Assembly: GCA_003134655.1 (NCBI GenBank)
Contig: PLBY01000070.1
Span: forward strand, 36,520-100,519
Direction: 5' to 3'
DNA from: Acidobacteriaceae bacterium
GTDB taxonomy: Bacteria > Acidobacteriota > Terriglobia > Terriglobales > Acidobacteriaceae
Length of the DNA: 64,000 nucleotides
Both the position numbers and the translations under genes were made by a program. Positions 27,644 through 36,746 of this stretch are shown one piece after another (position 1 is the stretch's first letter; each line of letters begins with the position of its first letter). The notes under the pieces were generated by a model. The model was not told where the DNA came from and ran no database searches. It saw only the letters and a list, made by a program, of their open reading frames with translations.

Positions 27644-27692
27644 AACTTGGGTTGGAGTTTGTGAACTGATTCTTGCGAAGGACGGAGGCTGA

Positions 27693-28826
27693 TTGCTCTA
27701 CTGGCTGTTGTTCGTCAAGCTGCAACATTCGGTTGCGCCATTCCGCATCTTTCGCTACGTCACCTTCCGCACGGCGTTCGCCAGCCTGACCGCTCTGTTC
27801 ACCGCACTGATCGTGGGCCCGCTAGTCATCGGCCGCCTGCGTGAATTCCAGATCGGACAATACATCCGCGAAGAGGGGCCGAAAGCTCATCAGAAAAAAG
27901 CTGGCACGCCCACCATGGGCGGGCTGCTGATCGTGATCGCGATTGTCGTCCCCACGCTGCTGTGGGCCGATCTGACCAATCGCTTCGTGTGGATCGCCGT
28001 GTTCTCAACCTTGGCCTTTGCCGCCATTGGTTTCGCCGACGATTACAGCAAGGTGGCGCATCGCCGCAACCTTGGCCTGACCGCGCGCGCAAAGCTCGCG
28101 CTGCAACTCGCTACCGGCATCGTAATCGCCTCCATGTTGATTGCCATGCAGGCCTTCGGAATGTATTCGACCAAGCTGATTGTTCCCTTTTTCAAGCAGT
28201 ACCATCCCGATCTGGTGGTGCAAAGCTGGGAACATTTTTCGCATTTTTGGCCACTGGCCTTCCTGCCATTCATGGTGTTCGTGACCCTGTTGATCACGTT
28301 CTCAAGCAACGCGGTGAATCTGACCGATGGGCTGGACGGGTTGGCCATTGGCTGCACAGTCATTGCGGCAGGCGCGCTCACTGTGTTGACGTATGTAAGC
28401 GGCCACGCAACTTTCGCAACCTATCTGGAACTGCAGCGTATGCCACAAGTGGCGGAGTTAACCATTTTCTGCGGCGCCATGGTGGGAGCGTCGATCGGTT
28501 TTCTCTGGTACAACGCGCATCCCGCGGAAGTATTCATGGGCGACGTCGGATCGCTGGCTCTAGGCGGCGCCATCGGCACGGTCGCGGTCATCATCAAGCA
28601 GGAGTTGCTGCTGCCGTTCATCGGCGGCGTGTTCGTGATCGAAGCAGTCTCGGTGATCCTGCAGGTCGGCTCCTACAAGCTGCGCAAGAAGCGCATCTTC
28701 AAAATGGCGCCGCTGCATCATCATTTCGAATTGCTGGGCTGGTCGGAGTCGAAGATCATCGTGCGCTTCTGGATCGCGTCGCTGATCTTCGCCCTGTTCG
28801 CGCTGACGACATTGAAACTGAGGTAA
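27693..28826 (+). CDS. mraY: Phospho-N-acetylmuramoyl-pentapeptide transferase
   Basis: MraY transfers phospho-MurNAc-pentapeptide to undecaprenyl phosphate, making lipid I in the inner membrane. The 377-residue protein has about ten membrane helices. Signatures: [13 protein letters not shown], the active-site [40 protein letters not shown] and [19 protein letters not shown]. The start is TTG at 27693 (MLYWLLF), with GGAGG at 27684-27688. Confidence 0.95.
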   Translation: MLYWLLFVKLQHSVAPFRIFRYVTFRTAFASLTALFTALIVGPLVIGRLREFQIGQYIREEGPKAHQKKAGTPTMGGLLIVIAIVVPTLLWADLTNRFVWIAVFSTLAFAAIGFADDYSKVAHRRNLGLTARAKLALQLATGIVIASMLIAMQAFGMYSTKLIVPFFKQYHPDLVVQSWEHFSHFWPLAFLPFMVFVTLLITFSSNAVNLTDGLDGLAIGCTVIAAGALTVLTYVSGHATFATYLELQRMPQVAELTIFCGAMVGASIGFLWYNAHPAEVFMGDVGSLALGGAIGTVAVIIKQELLLPFIGGVFVIEAVSVILQVGSYKLRKKRIFKMAPLHHHFELLGWSESKIIVRFWIASLIFALFALTTLKLR

Positions 28827-28842
28827 GAGCCCGGCGGATCAT

Positions 28843-28922
28843 GAACCACGAAGGGCACGAAGGTTCACGAAGGAATTCTTTGGGAATGGTTTCCTTTGTG
28901 TAACTTCGTGTCCTTCGTGGTA
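28843..28922. repeat. CACGAAGG-family intergenic inverted repeat
   Basis: Units ACCACGAAGGGCACGAAGG and TTCACGAAGG (28844-28872) face CTTCGTGTCCTTCGTGGT (28904-28921). It is the same architecture as the ACGGAGG element but with a different unit, between mraY and murD. Confidence 0.75.
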
Positions 28923-28936
28923 GAAAATTTCTCTCT

Positions 28937-30310
28937 ATGGAACTGAACGGGAAACGCGTGCTGGTGGTTGGCCTCGGTAAGTCCGGGGTCGCGTCAGCCC
29001 TATTCATGAAGGCGCATGGCGCGCGGGTCACTGTCTCCGACACCAAGAGCGGCGACGAACTGCGCAACGAAATTCCCGTGCTGCTCGACCACGGCATTAC
29101 CGTCGAGACCGGAGGCCACGGCGACCGCACCTTTCGCGGCCAGGATCTGATCGTGGTCAGCCCCGGGGTTCCTGTGGACGCCCCTAAGTTGGAGCAGGCC
29201 CGTGCCTTGGGCGAGGCTGTGATTGGCGAGATTGAACTTGCGGCGCAGTTCCTGCCCGGCCCGATTGTCGCTATCACCGGATCGAACGGCAAGACCACGA
29301 CCACCACTCTGGTGGGCGAGATCATGACGGCCGCCGGCTTCCCGGCACTGGTCGGTGGCAATATCGGTACGCCGGCAATTTCTCTGGCCGAGCGCGCCAA
29401 GCCGGAGACGGTGATCGTCCTCGAGATTTCGAGCTTTCAACTGGAAACGATTCAGACTTTCCGTCCGAAAGTTGCGGTCGTATTGAATGTCACGCCGGAC
29501 CATCTCGACCGTCACCGCACGTTTGAAATCTATACCGACGCGAAAGCCCGCATCTTCGAAAACCAGCAGGGAAGTGACTTCGCCGTGCTCAATGCCGACG
29601 ATCCGACCGCCGCGACCATGGGTTCACGCACGCGCGCGCAGGTGTTCTGGTTCAGCCGCCAGAAAGAAGTGCAGCAAGGCGCGTGGGTGCGCGATGGCAA
29701 CATCGTGTTTCGCGATTCAGCCGGGCAGCAGCGCGAGATCATGCAGGTCTCCGAGATCCCGCTGAAGGGCGCCCACAATCTCGAGAACGTGCTGGCGGCG
29801 GTCTGCGCTGGCGTGCTCATGAACTGTGCTTCTGAGAAGATCCGCCAGGCCGTGCGCGATTTCAAGGCTGTCGAGCACCGGCTGGAATATGTTGCGACGA
29901 TCCGCGGTGTCGACTACTACAACGATTCCAAAGCCACCAACGTGGACGCAACCATCAAAGCGCTGGAGTCGTTCCCCGCGAACATCCACCTGATTCTCGG
30001 CGGCAAGGACAAGGGCAGCGATTACACCGTACTCAACGACCTACTGCGCCTGCGCGTGAAGCGCGTCTACACGATCGGCGCGGCTGCAGCGAAGATCGAG
30101 TCACAGATCAAAGGTCCCGAAGTCGTTAACGCCGAGACCCTGGAGAACGCCATCCGCAAAGCCAACGCCGTCGCCGTGCAAGGCGACGTGGTGCTGCTGG
30201 CCCCCGCCTGTGCTAGTTTCGATCAGTTCAAAAGCTACGAGCACCGCGGGAAGGTGTTCAAGGAGATCGTGCGGGGACTGGCCTCGGACGCCGACAAATT
30301 AAGAGCTTAG
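28937..30310 (+). CDS. murD: UDP-N-acetylmuramoyl-L-alanine:D-glutamate ligase
   Basis: MurD adds D-glutamate to UDP-MurNAc-L-Ala. The 457-residue enzyme begins with the family motif KRVLVVGLGKSGVASALF and has AITGSNGKTTTTTLVG, LEISSFQLET, LNVTPDHLDRH, GAHNLENVLAA, EHRLEYVATIRGVDYYNDSKATN and the C-terminal ILGGKDKGSDYT. The Shine-Dalgarno is weak. It ends 12 bp before the conserved upstream part of the SIR2 gene. Confidence 0.95.
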   Translation: MELNGKRVLVVGLGKSGVASALFMKAHGARVTVSDTKSGDELRNEIPVLLDHGITVETGGHGDRTFRGQDLIVVSPGVPVDAPKLEQARALGEAVIGEIELAAQFLPGPIVAITGSNGKTTTTTLVGEIMTAAGFPALVGGNIGTPAISLAERAKPETVIVLEISSFQLETIQTFRPKVAVVLNVTPDHLDRHRTFEIYTDAKARIFENQQGSDFAVLNADDPTAATMGSRTRAQVFWFSRQKEVQQGAWVRDGNIVFRDSAGQQREIMQVSEIPLKGAHNLENVLAAVCAGVLMNCASEKIRQAVRDFKAVEHRLEYVATIRGVDYYNDSKATNVDATIKALESFPANIHLILGGKDKGSDYTVLNDLLRLRVKRVYTIGAAAAKIESQIKGPEVVNAETLENAIRKANAVAVQGDVVLLAPACASFDQFKSYEHRGKVFKEIVRGLASDADKLRA

Positions 30311-30372
30311 GATGCGGCGCTGATGCTCAAAGGAGTTCCACAGCCACTGGTCGATGACATCGTCGAAGGCAA

Positions 30373-31968
30373 ATGCCTACCTTTGTGGGTGCTGGATTCT
30401 CCCTCAACGCCAAGCTGCCGCCCGGTCGGACAATGCCAGCGTGGGCAGGGCTGACGCAGCGCCTTGCAGAAATAGCTAATGTGTCCCCCGGTCTAAGTGG
30501 GCCCGAGGTGGCCTCGAAGTTCGAAGAACGATTCGGCCGAGTGCAACTGATCGAAGCTATTCGTAAAGCGCTCCACACAGATTACGCGGAACCTGGAGAT
30601 GCCCACCTCGCATTCGTTGGTCTCCCATTCGACACCATATACACTACGAATTTTGACCTGCTGCTCGAGGACGCGTTTCAAAGGCTAAAGAAACCACTGC
30701 GGTCGATCGTGGGAGAACTCCAGATGCCGTTTCACGGGGGCCGGCTGACGGCCACCGTAGTGAAGATGCATGGCGACCTACGCCATGAGGAACACATCGT
30801 TGTAACAGCCGAGGACTACTCGGGTTATTTAGAAAACTATCCCGTGATTGCAACCCACCTGGCAGCGCAACTAATAACCAAGACTCCTTTATTTATCGGG
30901 TACAGCCTCACCGATCCGGACTTCAACAACATTCGAGAGATCGTGCGTTCTAGGCTTGGTAAGTTTCATCGAATGGGTTATCTCGTCGCCTTCGACGCTC
31001 CAGTACAAGAAGTCGATGCCAAACTGAAGGAACATCTCCACGTGATCAGTCTTTCCACTTCAGATGGTCGGGACAAAGCATCCCTGCTTCAGGACTTCTT
31101 CGCGGAAGTCCAACAACACTTGGATGTGGATCAAGCCGTAAGAATCCGGGGCTCTCGCCCTGATGCCTTCGAGGTCGTTGCTACCGAGCGGGTGGAACAA
31201 GCAGCACGGCAGTCGGATGCTGCGCCGCTCCTCACGAGTTCATCAAATCTTTGTTTTGTGATGATGCCTTTTGGTCAGGAATTCGATCGACTCTACTATG
31301 AATTCATCAAGGCGAGCATTGAACAATTTGGTCTCACACCCCTCCGTGCCGACGAAATCCCGAGCACGGGCTTGATCATGGAGCAGATTAGGGTTTCCAT
31401 CCAGCAGTCCCGGTTGTGCGTTGCAGATGTGTCGCAACGGAACCCGAACGTCCTCTACGAGGTGGGTATTGCCCACACCCTCGGCAAGCCGACCATCCTG
31501 CTAACGAGCAAGATTGAAGAAGTTCCTTTCGACATTAGGGCCCTTCGCATCGTGGTATACGACCCAAACGAGCCCGCGAGTCTGCGAGCGGAACTCGTCC
31601 GGACAATAGAGGTAACGCTTGGACAGGATCGTTTGGAGGAGGCGCAGCGCCTCGTAGATATTGGGAACTATCGCGCCGCGGCGGCTTTGCTAGGAGTGGT
31701 GCTTGAACAAGATCTGCGCCTGTTTATGGAGAGAAACAGTGCCACAAAGGGCGGACGGGCCGGCGCGAAGCCGATGTCGATAGGACAGTCTGTGACTTTC
31801 CTGACAGCCGCTGATCTGCTGGCTAATGTCGACGGGCAACTACTAAAGCAAGCGCTCAGGATTCGAAATCGTGCTGTGCATGAGGTCAAGGAAGTGGGCC
31901 GCGACGAAGTATTGATTCTGCTCGATGCAGTTCAAACTTTCAGGAGGAAATACCTGGCGCTTATCTGA
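30373..31968 (+). CDS. SIR2 - deoxyribosyltransferase-like - HEPN-like candidate defence effector
   Basis: The 531-residue protein has three parts. Residues 1-230 are SIR2-like: VGAGFS at 5-10, TTNFD with Asn93, KMHGD with the catalytic-type His133, and FIGYSLTDPDF. Residues ~292-400 resemble nucleoside 2-deoxyribosyltransferase-like domains: CFVMMPFG, RADEIPSTG, VADVSQRNPNVLYEVGIAH with Glu363. Residues ~415-531 are helical and hold RNRAVH (Arg498-His503, RxxxxH), a HEPN RNase-like motif. SIR2 and such domains consume NAD+ or nucleotides in anti-phage systems; function here is inferred. Conserved SIR2 N-terminal sequence (PLVDDIVEGKCLP) lies out of frame at 30323-30382, so one base seems missing near TTT 30382-30384. 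Two lines counted by hand give 50% and 42% GC against 63% in murD and ftsW. Confidence 0.75.
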   Translation: MPTFVGAGFSLNAKLPPGRTMPAWAGLTQRLAEIANVSPGLSGPEVASKFEERFGRVQLIEAIRKALHTDYAEPGDAHLAFVGLPFDTIYTTNFDLLLEDAFQRLKKPLRSIVGELQMPFHGGRLTATVVKMHGDLRHEEHIVVTAEDYSGYLENYPVIATHLAAQLITKTPLFIGYSLTDPDFNNIREIVRSRLGKFHRMGYLVAFDAPVQEVDAKLKEHLHVISLSTSDGRDKASLLQDFFAEVQQHLDVDQAVRIRGSRPDAFEVVATERVEQAARQSDAAPLLTSSSNLCFVMMPFGQEFDRLYYEFIKASIEQFGLTPLRADEIPSTGLIMEQIRVSIQQSRLCVADVSQRNPNVLYEVGIAHTLGKPTILLTSKIEEVPFDIRALRIVVYDPNEPASLRAELVRTIEVTLGQDRLEEAQRLVDIGNYRAAAALLGVVLEQDLRLFMERNSATKGGRAGAKPMSIGQSVTFLTAADLLANVDGQLLKQALRIRNRAVHEVKEVGRDEVLILLDAVQTFRRKYLALI

Positions 31969-32065
31969 TCGCCTCACGGCACCACAGAACTGGCGTTCTG
32001 CCGATGCGCGGCCCGAACCAAATCAGTCAACACTCAAAAATCAACAATCCAAAAATCCTGCTCCG

Positions 32066-32092
32066 CGCCTCCGTCCCTCCATGGTGAAATGA
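32066..32092. repeat. Half copy of the ACGGAGG-family repeat
   Basis: CTCCGCGCCTCCGTCCCTCC followed by ATGGTGAAAT resembles only the right (inverse) arm of the element at 27532. The left arm is missing, as if lost when the SIR2 gene was inserted. It lies just before ftsW. Confidence 0.4.
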
Positions 32093-32099
32093 AGTTCCC

Positions 32100-33191
32100 A
32101 TGGCAAAGCGCGTGAGTGTCGATCGCTGGCTGTTTACCGTCACCATGCTGCTGGTGTTTGTCGGGCTGGTGATGGTGTTCTCGGCGTCGGCGGTCATGGC
32201 CCGGGAGCGCTTCGGCTCCGAGTATGCATTCCTGTCGAAGCAGTTGATCTGGGCGGTCGCGGGGCTCCTGGCCATGGTCGTGACCATGCGCGTGGACTAC
32301 CGCCGCTACAAGCATCCCGCGCTGGTGTTTTCGGTGATGGGGTTCACGACGCTGTTGCTGATCTCCGTCTTCTTTCTCGACCGCTCGCATAACACGCATC
32401 GCTGGATTCACGCCGGTGGCTTCTCGTTCCAGCCCTCGGAACTGGCCAAGCCTGTCCTGATTCTCTTTCTCGCCTATTTTCTGGAGAGCCGCGCCAAGAC
32501 CATCGACGACGTGCGCAACACACTGTTGCCCGCGGCAGCGCCGGTGCTGGTCTGCCTGGGCTTGATCGTGCTGCAGCCGGACCTCGGCACTGCCATTGCC
32601 TGCGCCGGAATCGCAGCCTGCATCCTGTACGTTGCCGGCATGCGGATGCGGTATTTCGGTTACGCCTTCGGCGCGGCACTGCTGCCGTTGTACTTCTTGA
32701 TTTTTCACGTCAGCTGGCGGCGCGACCGCATCCTGGCGTTTATGAATCCCTATGCCGATCGCCAGGGGACCGGCTTCCACATCATTCAATCGCTGATTGC
32801 GGTAGGCACAGGCGGCGTGACCGGCACGGGTCTGATGGAAGGGAAGCAAAAGCTGTTCTACCTGCCCGAGCCGCACACTGACTTTATCTTCGCCGTCACG
32901 GCAGAGGAACTGGGACTGGTCGGCGCCCTGTTCGTCGTAACGTTGTTTGCCATCTTCCTATGGCGCGGCATGCGCGCCTCCTGGCGCACAGAAGATCTTT
33001 TCGGCCGCTACCTGGCGGTCGGCATCACCAGCATGGTGGTGCTGCAGGCATTCATCAATATCAGCGTGGTGCTGGGCATGATGCCCACGAAGGGAATTCC
33101 GCTGCCGCTCGTCTCCTACGGAGGATCGTCATTGTTCGTGACGCTGGCCTGCGTCGGCGTCTTGTTGAACATCACCAAGCAGGCGGAATGA
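32100..33191 (+). CDS. ftsW: Peptidoglycan glycosyltransferase FtsW
   Basis: FtsW is the SEDS-family polymerase of the divisome. The 363-residue protein has about ten membrane helices and the conserved segments FSFQPSELAKP, QPDLGTAIA, FMNPYADRQGTGFHIIQSL, PHTDFIFAVTAEELG and the C-terminal MPTKGIPLPLVSYGGSS. Its usual partner FtsI is not in this cluster; a transpeptidase-domain protein follows ftsZ at 41851. Confidence 0.94.
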   Translation: MAKRVSVDRWLFTVTMLLVFVGLVMVFSASAVMARERFGSEYAFLSKQLIWAVAGLLAMVVTMRVDYRRYKHPALVFSVMGFTTLLLISVFFLDRSHNTHRWIHAGGFSFQPSELAKPVLILFLAYFLESRAKTIDDVRNTLLPAAAPVLVCLGLIVLQPDLGTAIACAGIAACILYVAGMRMRYFGYAFGAALLPLYFLIFHVSWRRDRILAFMNPYADRQGTGFHIIQSLIAVGTGGVTGTGLMEGKQKLFYLPEPHTDFIFAVTAEELGLVGALFVVTLFAIFLWRGMRASWRTEDLFGRYLAVGITSMVVLQAFINISVVLGMMPTKGIPLPLVSYGGSSLFVTLACVGVLLNITKQAE

Positions 33192-33204
33192 ATACAGGAG
33201 TGAT

Positions 33205-33810
33205 ATGAGAAGCAAATCTCAAGTCATCGGGTGGAGTGTTGCGTGCGCTGTGCTGGCGTGTGGCTTAGCCGTAGCCCAGAAGGCGGAGCCTGCCCCACCG
33301 CCGCAACTGCCGCCATCTCTGCCGATGTTCTCCGCGTCCGACCTCGCGGCCAAAGTTCCCGCCCCCAAGCTCGAAGACGTGAAGTCGCTCGACGCCATCA
33401 TGCACGCCGCCTACGACGTGATCTCCGGCCCCGCAGGCCCTCGCGACTGGAGCCGCTTCCGTTCCATCTTTCTTCCTCAGGCTCGCTTCACCCAAGTGGG
33501 CAAGGGGCCCGACGGAGCGACCTTCGTGATCTCCTGGAACGTCGACGAATTCATCCGCGACGCGGGTTCGGTGTTCGCCAAAGAAGCGTTTTATGAAAAC
33601 GCGATCGTGAACCTGCCCCAGAGCTACGGAAACATGACGCAGGTACTCAGCAGTTACGAATCGCACCGTAGTCCGGGCGACAAGCCTTTTGACCGCGGCG
33701 TCAATTCTTTTCAGGTGTTGAACGACGGCAAGCGCTGGTGGGTGGTCTCGATTTTTTGGGACTCGGAACGGCCCGACAATCCGCTGCCAGCGAACCTGGC
33801 GAAGAAATAA
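33205..33810 (+). CDS. Secreted NTF2-like protein
   Basis: The 201-residue protein has a signal peptide (residues 8-25, ending LAVAQ) and a Pro-rich linker, then a domain with [19 protein letters not shown] and [24 protein letters not shown], the pattern of SnoaL/NTF2-like folds. AGGAG lies 5-8 bases before the ATG, and it follows ftsW by 13 bp, so it is co-transcribed with the cell-wall genes. This position between ftsW and murG is not standard. Function unknown. Confidence 0.72.
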   Translation: MRSKSQVIGWSVACAVLACGLAVAQKAEPAPPPQLPPSLPMFSASDLAAKVPAPKLEDVKSLDAIMHAAYDVISGPAGPRDWSRFRSIFLPQARFTQVGKGPDGATFVISWNVDEFIRDAGSVFAKEAFYENAIVNLPQSYGNMTQVLSSYESHRSPGDKPFDRGVNSFQVLNDGKRWWVVSIFWDSERPDNPLPANLAKK

Positions 33811-33811
33811 A

Positions 33812-33892
33812 ACCGCCACGGATTTCACGGATCTATGCCGATTTCGGAACTCCGTATTTCCTATCCGCGCGAATCCGTGAAATCCGTGGCCA
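33812..33892. repeat. CCACGGATTTCACGG-family inverted repeat
   Basis: CCACGGATTTCACGGATCT (33814 onward) faces AATCCGTGAAATCCGTGG (33871-33889). The element sits directly before murG. The related copy is at 34986-35077. Confidence 0.75.
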
Positions 33893-33917
33893 GTTGTTGG
33901 TAGTTTATAGTCACTTC

Positions 33918-34997
33918 ATGCGCGCAATCCTGGCGGGCGGTGGGACCGGCGGTCACGTCATCCCCGCGCTGGCCATCGCCAATCAACTCAAGAAGACTTA
34001 CGACGCTGAAGTGCTGTTCATCGGAACGGCGCGTGGCATCGAGAATCGCCTCGTTCCCGCGGCGGGATATCCCCTGCAGTTGGTGCGCGTGGGCGCGCTC
34101 AAAAACGTGAGCCTGACCACGCGGCTGAAGACTGCCTTCGATCTGCCGCGCGCCGTGTGGGATGCCGGCCGCATGCTCAACGAGTTCGCCCCCGACGTGG
34201 TGATCGGAGTTGGTGGATACGCCTCGGGCCCGGCCATGCTCGCAGCCGTAATCAAACACATTCCGACGCTGGCCTTCGAGCCGAATGTGGTGCCGGGATT
34301 TGCCAATCGGATGGTTGCGCGATTTGTGTCGGGCGCGGCCGTGCACTTCGAGGAAACTGCCAAATATTTTCGCCATGCCGAAGTCACGGGCGTGCCGGTG
34401 CGCCAGGCGTTTTTCGAAATTCCACCCAAGCGCGGAGGCACTCCAACTCTGCTGGTGTTCGGTGGAAGCCAGGGCGCACACGCCATCAACGATGCGATGA
34501 TCCGTTGCCTGCCCGTTCTGCAGCGCGAAGCTCCGGGCATTCACATTCTGCACCAGACCGGTGAGCGTGACTATAATGACGCGCTGGCGGCTTACCGCGG
34601 TTTGGGCGAATCCGCGGAAGTTTTCAAGTTCATCGAAGACATGTCGGCGGCCTTCGCGCGCGCCGATCTGGTGGTCTGCCGCTCAGGCGCGAGCACGGTC
34701 GCGGAAATCGCGGCTGCAGCGAAGCCGGCGGTCTTCGTTCCGTTCCCGCGCGCGGCCGACGATCACCAGCGTATCAACGCCGAAGCCCTGGCACGTCACG
34801 GAGCCGCGGTGGTGGTGGAAGAATCGAAGCTGGAAGGCGTCTGGCTGGCCGAGACGATCGCGGCCTTGCTGCAGGACTCGCATCGCCTGCAACAGATGAG
34901 CCACGCTGCCCGGGAGCTGGCGCATCCCAACGCCGCGAGCGATATCGCGACAATGGCAGCGCGCATCGCCGGGATAGAGGAATCTGCCACGGATTAG
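33918..34997 (+). CDS. murG: UDP-GlcNAc:lipid I N-acetylglucosaminyltransferase
   Basis: MurG makes lipid II on the cytoplasmic membrane face. The 359-residue enzyme starts [19 protein letters not shown], the G-loop that defines the true start at ATG 33918; the frame extends upstream through the repeat. Further motifs are [25 protein letters not shown] and [15 protein letters not shown] with [12 protein letters not shown], the UDP-GlcNAc site. Confidence 0.95.
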   Translation: MRAILAGGGTGGHVIPALAIANQLKKTYDAEVLFIGTARGIENRLVPAAGYPLQLVRVGALKNVSLTTRLKTAFDLPRAVWDAGRMLNEFAPDVVIGVGGYASGPAMLAAVIKHIPTLAFEPNVVPGFANRMVARFVSGAAVHFEETAKYFRHAEVTGVPVRQAFFEIPPKRGGTPTLLVFGGSQGAHAINDAMIRCLPVLQREAPGIHILHQTGERDYNDALAAYRGLGESAEVFKFIEDMSAAFARADLVVCRSGASTVAEIAAAAKPAVFVPFPRAADDHQRINAEALARHGAAVVVEESKLEGVWLAETIAALLQDSHRLQQMSHAARELAHPNAASDIATMAARIAGIEESATD

Positions 34998-35077
34998 CAC
35001 GGATCTTCACGGATATTTCTTTTGCTCTGTTTCTTCGTTGTGGGTTTATCGGTGACGATCCGCGTAAATCCGTGGCC
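34986..35077. repeat. CCACGGATT-family inverted repeat
   Basis: CCACGGATTAGCACGGATC and TTCACGGATA (34988-35014) face GATCCGCGTAAATCCGTGG (35057-35075). The left arm overlaps the last codons and stop of murG. It lies between murG and murC. Confidence 0.75.
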
Positions 35078-35091
35078 GAGAAGTTGACTTT

Positions 35092-36492
35092 ATGTTTGCC
35101 AAAATTCAGCAAATTCATTTCGTAGGCATCGGTGGCATCGGCATGAGCGGCATTGCCGAGGTGCTGCTCAACCTCGGCTACAAAGTTTCCGGCTCCGACC
35201 TGAAGAGTTCGTCCGTCACGCAGCGGCTTGCCGGTCTGGGCGCGACGACCTTTGAAGGACATCGCGCGGAAAATATCGCCGGCGCCGAGGTCGTTGTCAC
35301 CAGTTCCGCCATCGCCGCCGACAATCCCGAAGTCACAGAAGCGCACAACCTGCACATCCCGGTCATTCAGCGCGCCGAGATGCTGGCGGAACTGATGCGG
35401 CTGAAGTACGGCATTGCCATCGCCGGCATGCATGGCAAGACCACAACGACTTCGATGGTCGCGGCGGTGTTGGCTGCTGGCGGACTCGATCCCACCGTCG
35501 TGGTCGGCGGCCGCGTCGACGCCATGGGATCCAACGCCCGCCTGGGGAAGTCGCAGTATCTCGTGGCCGAAGCCGATGAGAGCGACCGCTCGTTCCTTAA
35601 GCTGTCGCCCATCCTGTCGGTCGTCACCAACATCGACCGCGAGCACATGGACACTTACCGCAACATGCGCGACGTGAAGAAAACGTTTCTCGAGTTCATG
35701 GACCGCGTCCCCTTCTACGGGATGATCGTCGCCTGTAACGACGATCCTCTACTGCGCCGCCTCTTGCCCGATGTCCAGCGGCGTACCGTGACCTACGGAA
35801 CCAAGCGCGGCTCAGACTTTCTGATCAAGCTCGATACTCGGAAGGAAACTCCGCCCGGCGACTCCCGTCCACTCAGCCACTTCCGCGTCACGTATCGGAA
35901 AAATGATCTGGGCGAGTTCACGCTCCACGTGCCCGGAGTGCACAACGTGTTGAACGCGACGGCGGCCATCGCCGTCGGCATCGGCCTCGATATTGGAGTC
36001 GAAGCCATCCGCTCCGCCCTCGATCAGTTCCGCGGCGTCGATCGCCGCTTCCAGTTGCGCGGCCGCGCCGCCGGCGTGAGCGTCATCGACGACTACGGCC
36101 ACCATCCCACGGAGATCAGGGCCACACTGGCTGCGGCCCGCCAATGCGGATTCCGCAAGATTCACGTCATCTTCCAGCCCCACCGCTACACCCGCACCCG
36201 CGACCTCATCGAAGAGTTCACCACCGCCTTTGACGACGCCGATTCGCTCTTCGTACTCGACATCTACGCCGCCAGCGAGAAGCCCATCGAAGGCATCACG
36301 GGCGAGATCCTGGCGCAACGAATCCGCGAAAGAACCGCGAAGAGTGGCCGCTACGCAGGTTCCCCCGCTGAAGCCGTGGCCGCCGCCACCGCAGTCGCGC
36401 AAGACGGCGACATGATCCTGACCCTAGGCGCAGGCAGCGTCTCGCAGTTCGGCCCCATGATTTTGGACAAGCTGAAAGAGCGGGAAGGGTAA
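35092..36492 (+). CDS. murC: UDP-N-acetylmuramate:L-alanine ligase
   Basis: MurC starts the stem peptide. The 466-residue ligase has IHFVGIGGIGMSGIAEVL, the ATP loop GMHGKTTTTSMVAA, EADESDRSFLKL, HNVLNATAAIAVG, DDYGHHPTEIRATL and FQPHRYTRTRDL. ATG 35092 lies 15 bp after the repeat. In most clusters murB follows; here it is absent and an unknown gene follows instead. Confidence 0.95.
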   Translation: MFAKIQQIHFVGIGGIGMSGIAEVLLNLGYKVSGSDLKSSSVTQRLAGLGATTFEGHRAENIAGAEVVVTSSAIAADNPEVTEAHNLHIPVIQRAEMLAELMRLKYGIAIAGMHGKTTTTSMVAAVLAAGGLDPTVVVGGRVDAMGSNARLGKSQYLVAEADESDRSFLKLSPILSVVTNIDREHMDTYRNMRDVKKTFLEFMDRVPFYGMIVACNDDPLLRRLLPDVQRRTVTYGTKRGSDFLIKLDTRKETPPGDSRPLSHFRVTYRKNDLGEFTLHVPGVHNVLNATAAIAVGIGLDIGVEAIRSALDQFRGVDRRFQLRGRAAGVSVIDDYGHHPTEIRATLAAARQCGFRKIHVIFQPHRYTRTRDLIEEFTTAFDDADSLFVLDIYAASEKPIEGITGEILAQRIRERTAKSGRYAGSPAEAVAAATAVAQDGDMILTLGAGSVSQFGPMILDKLKEREG

Positions 36493-36746
36493 ACTAAAGA
36501 CCGGCCCCCCCTCGCCGTCACTTCGAACTCGCGCTGTTCGTATTCGCCCCTCCGGCGCTACAGAACTGAACTCCGGGCCAATCTTGGCGATCGCAGTACG
36601 GGAGGCAAACGGCGGAAAGCATACGTGTTTCTCCCCGTGGAATGGAATTCTACCCTCAGTCTGGAACTTTTGCCGCGACTCTCCGTATCTTCCCTTGCTA
36701 ACGGATTTTGCGGCCCTTCGTCTATCAGCCATAAGGGGTTAAGGCA

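Noticed and set aside
27532..28922. CRISPR array
   Set aside because: Units are 8-9 bp with no regular 30-40 bp spacers, and arms face each other; no cas gene is in the window.
30373..31968. Thoeris ThsA
   Set aside because: ThsA pairs SIR2 with a SLOG domain and has a TIR partner ThsB beside it. Here the second domain is deoxyribosyltransferase-like and no TIR gene is near.
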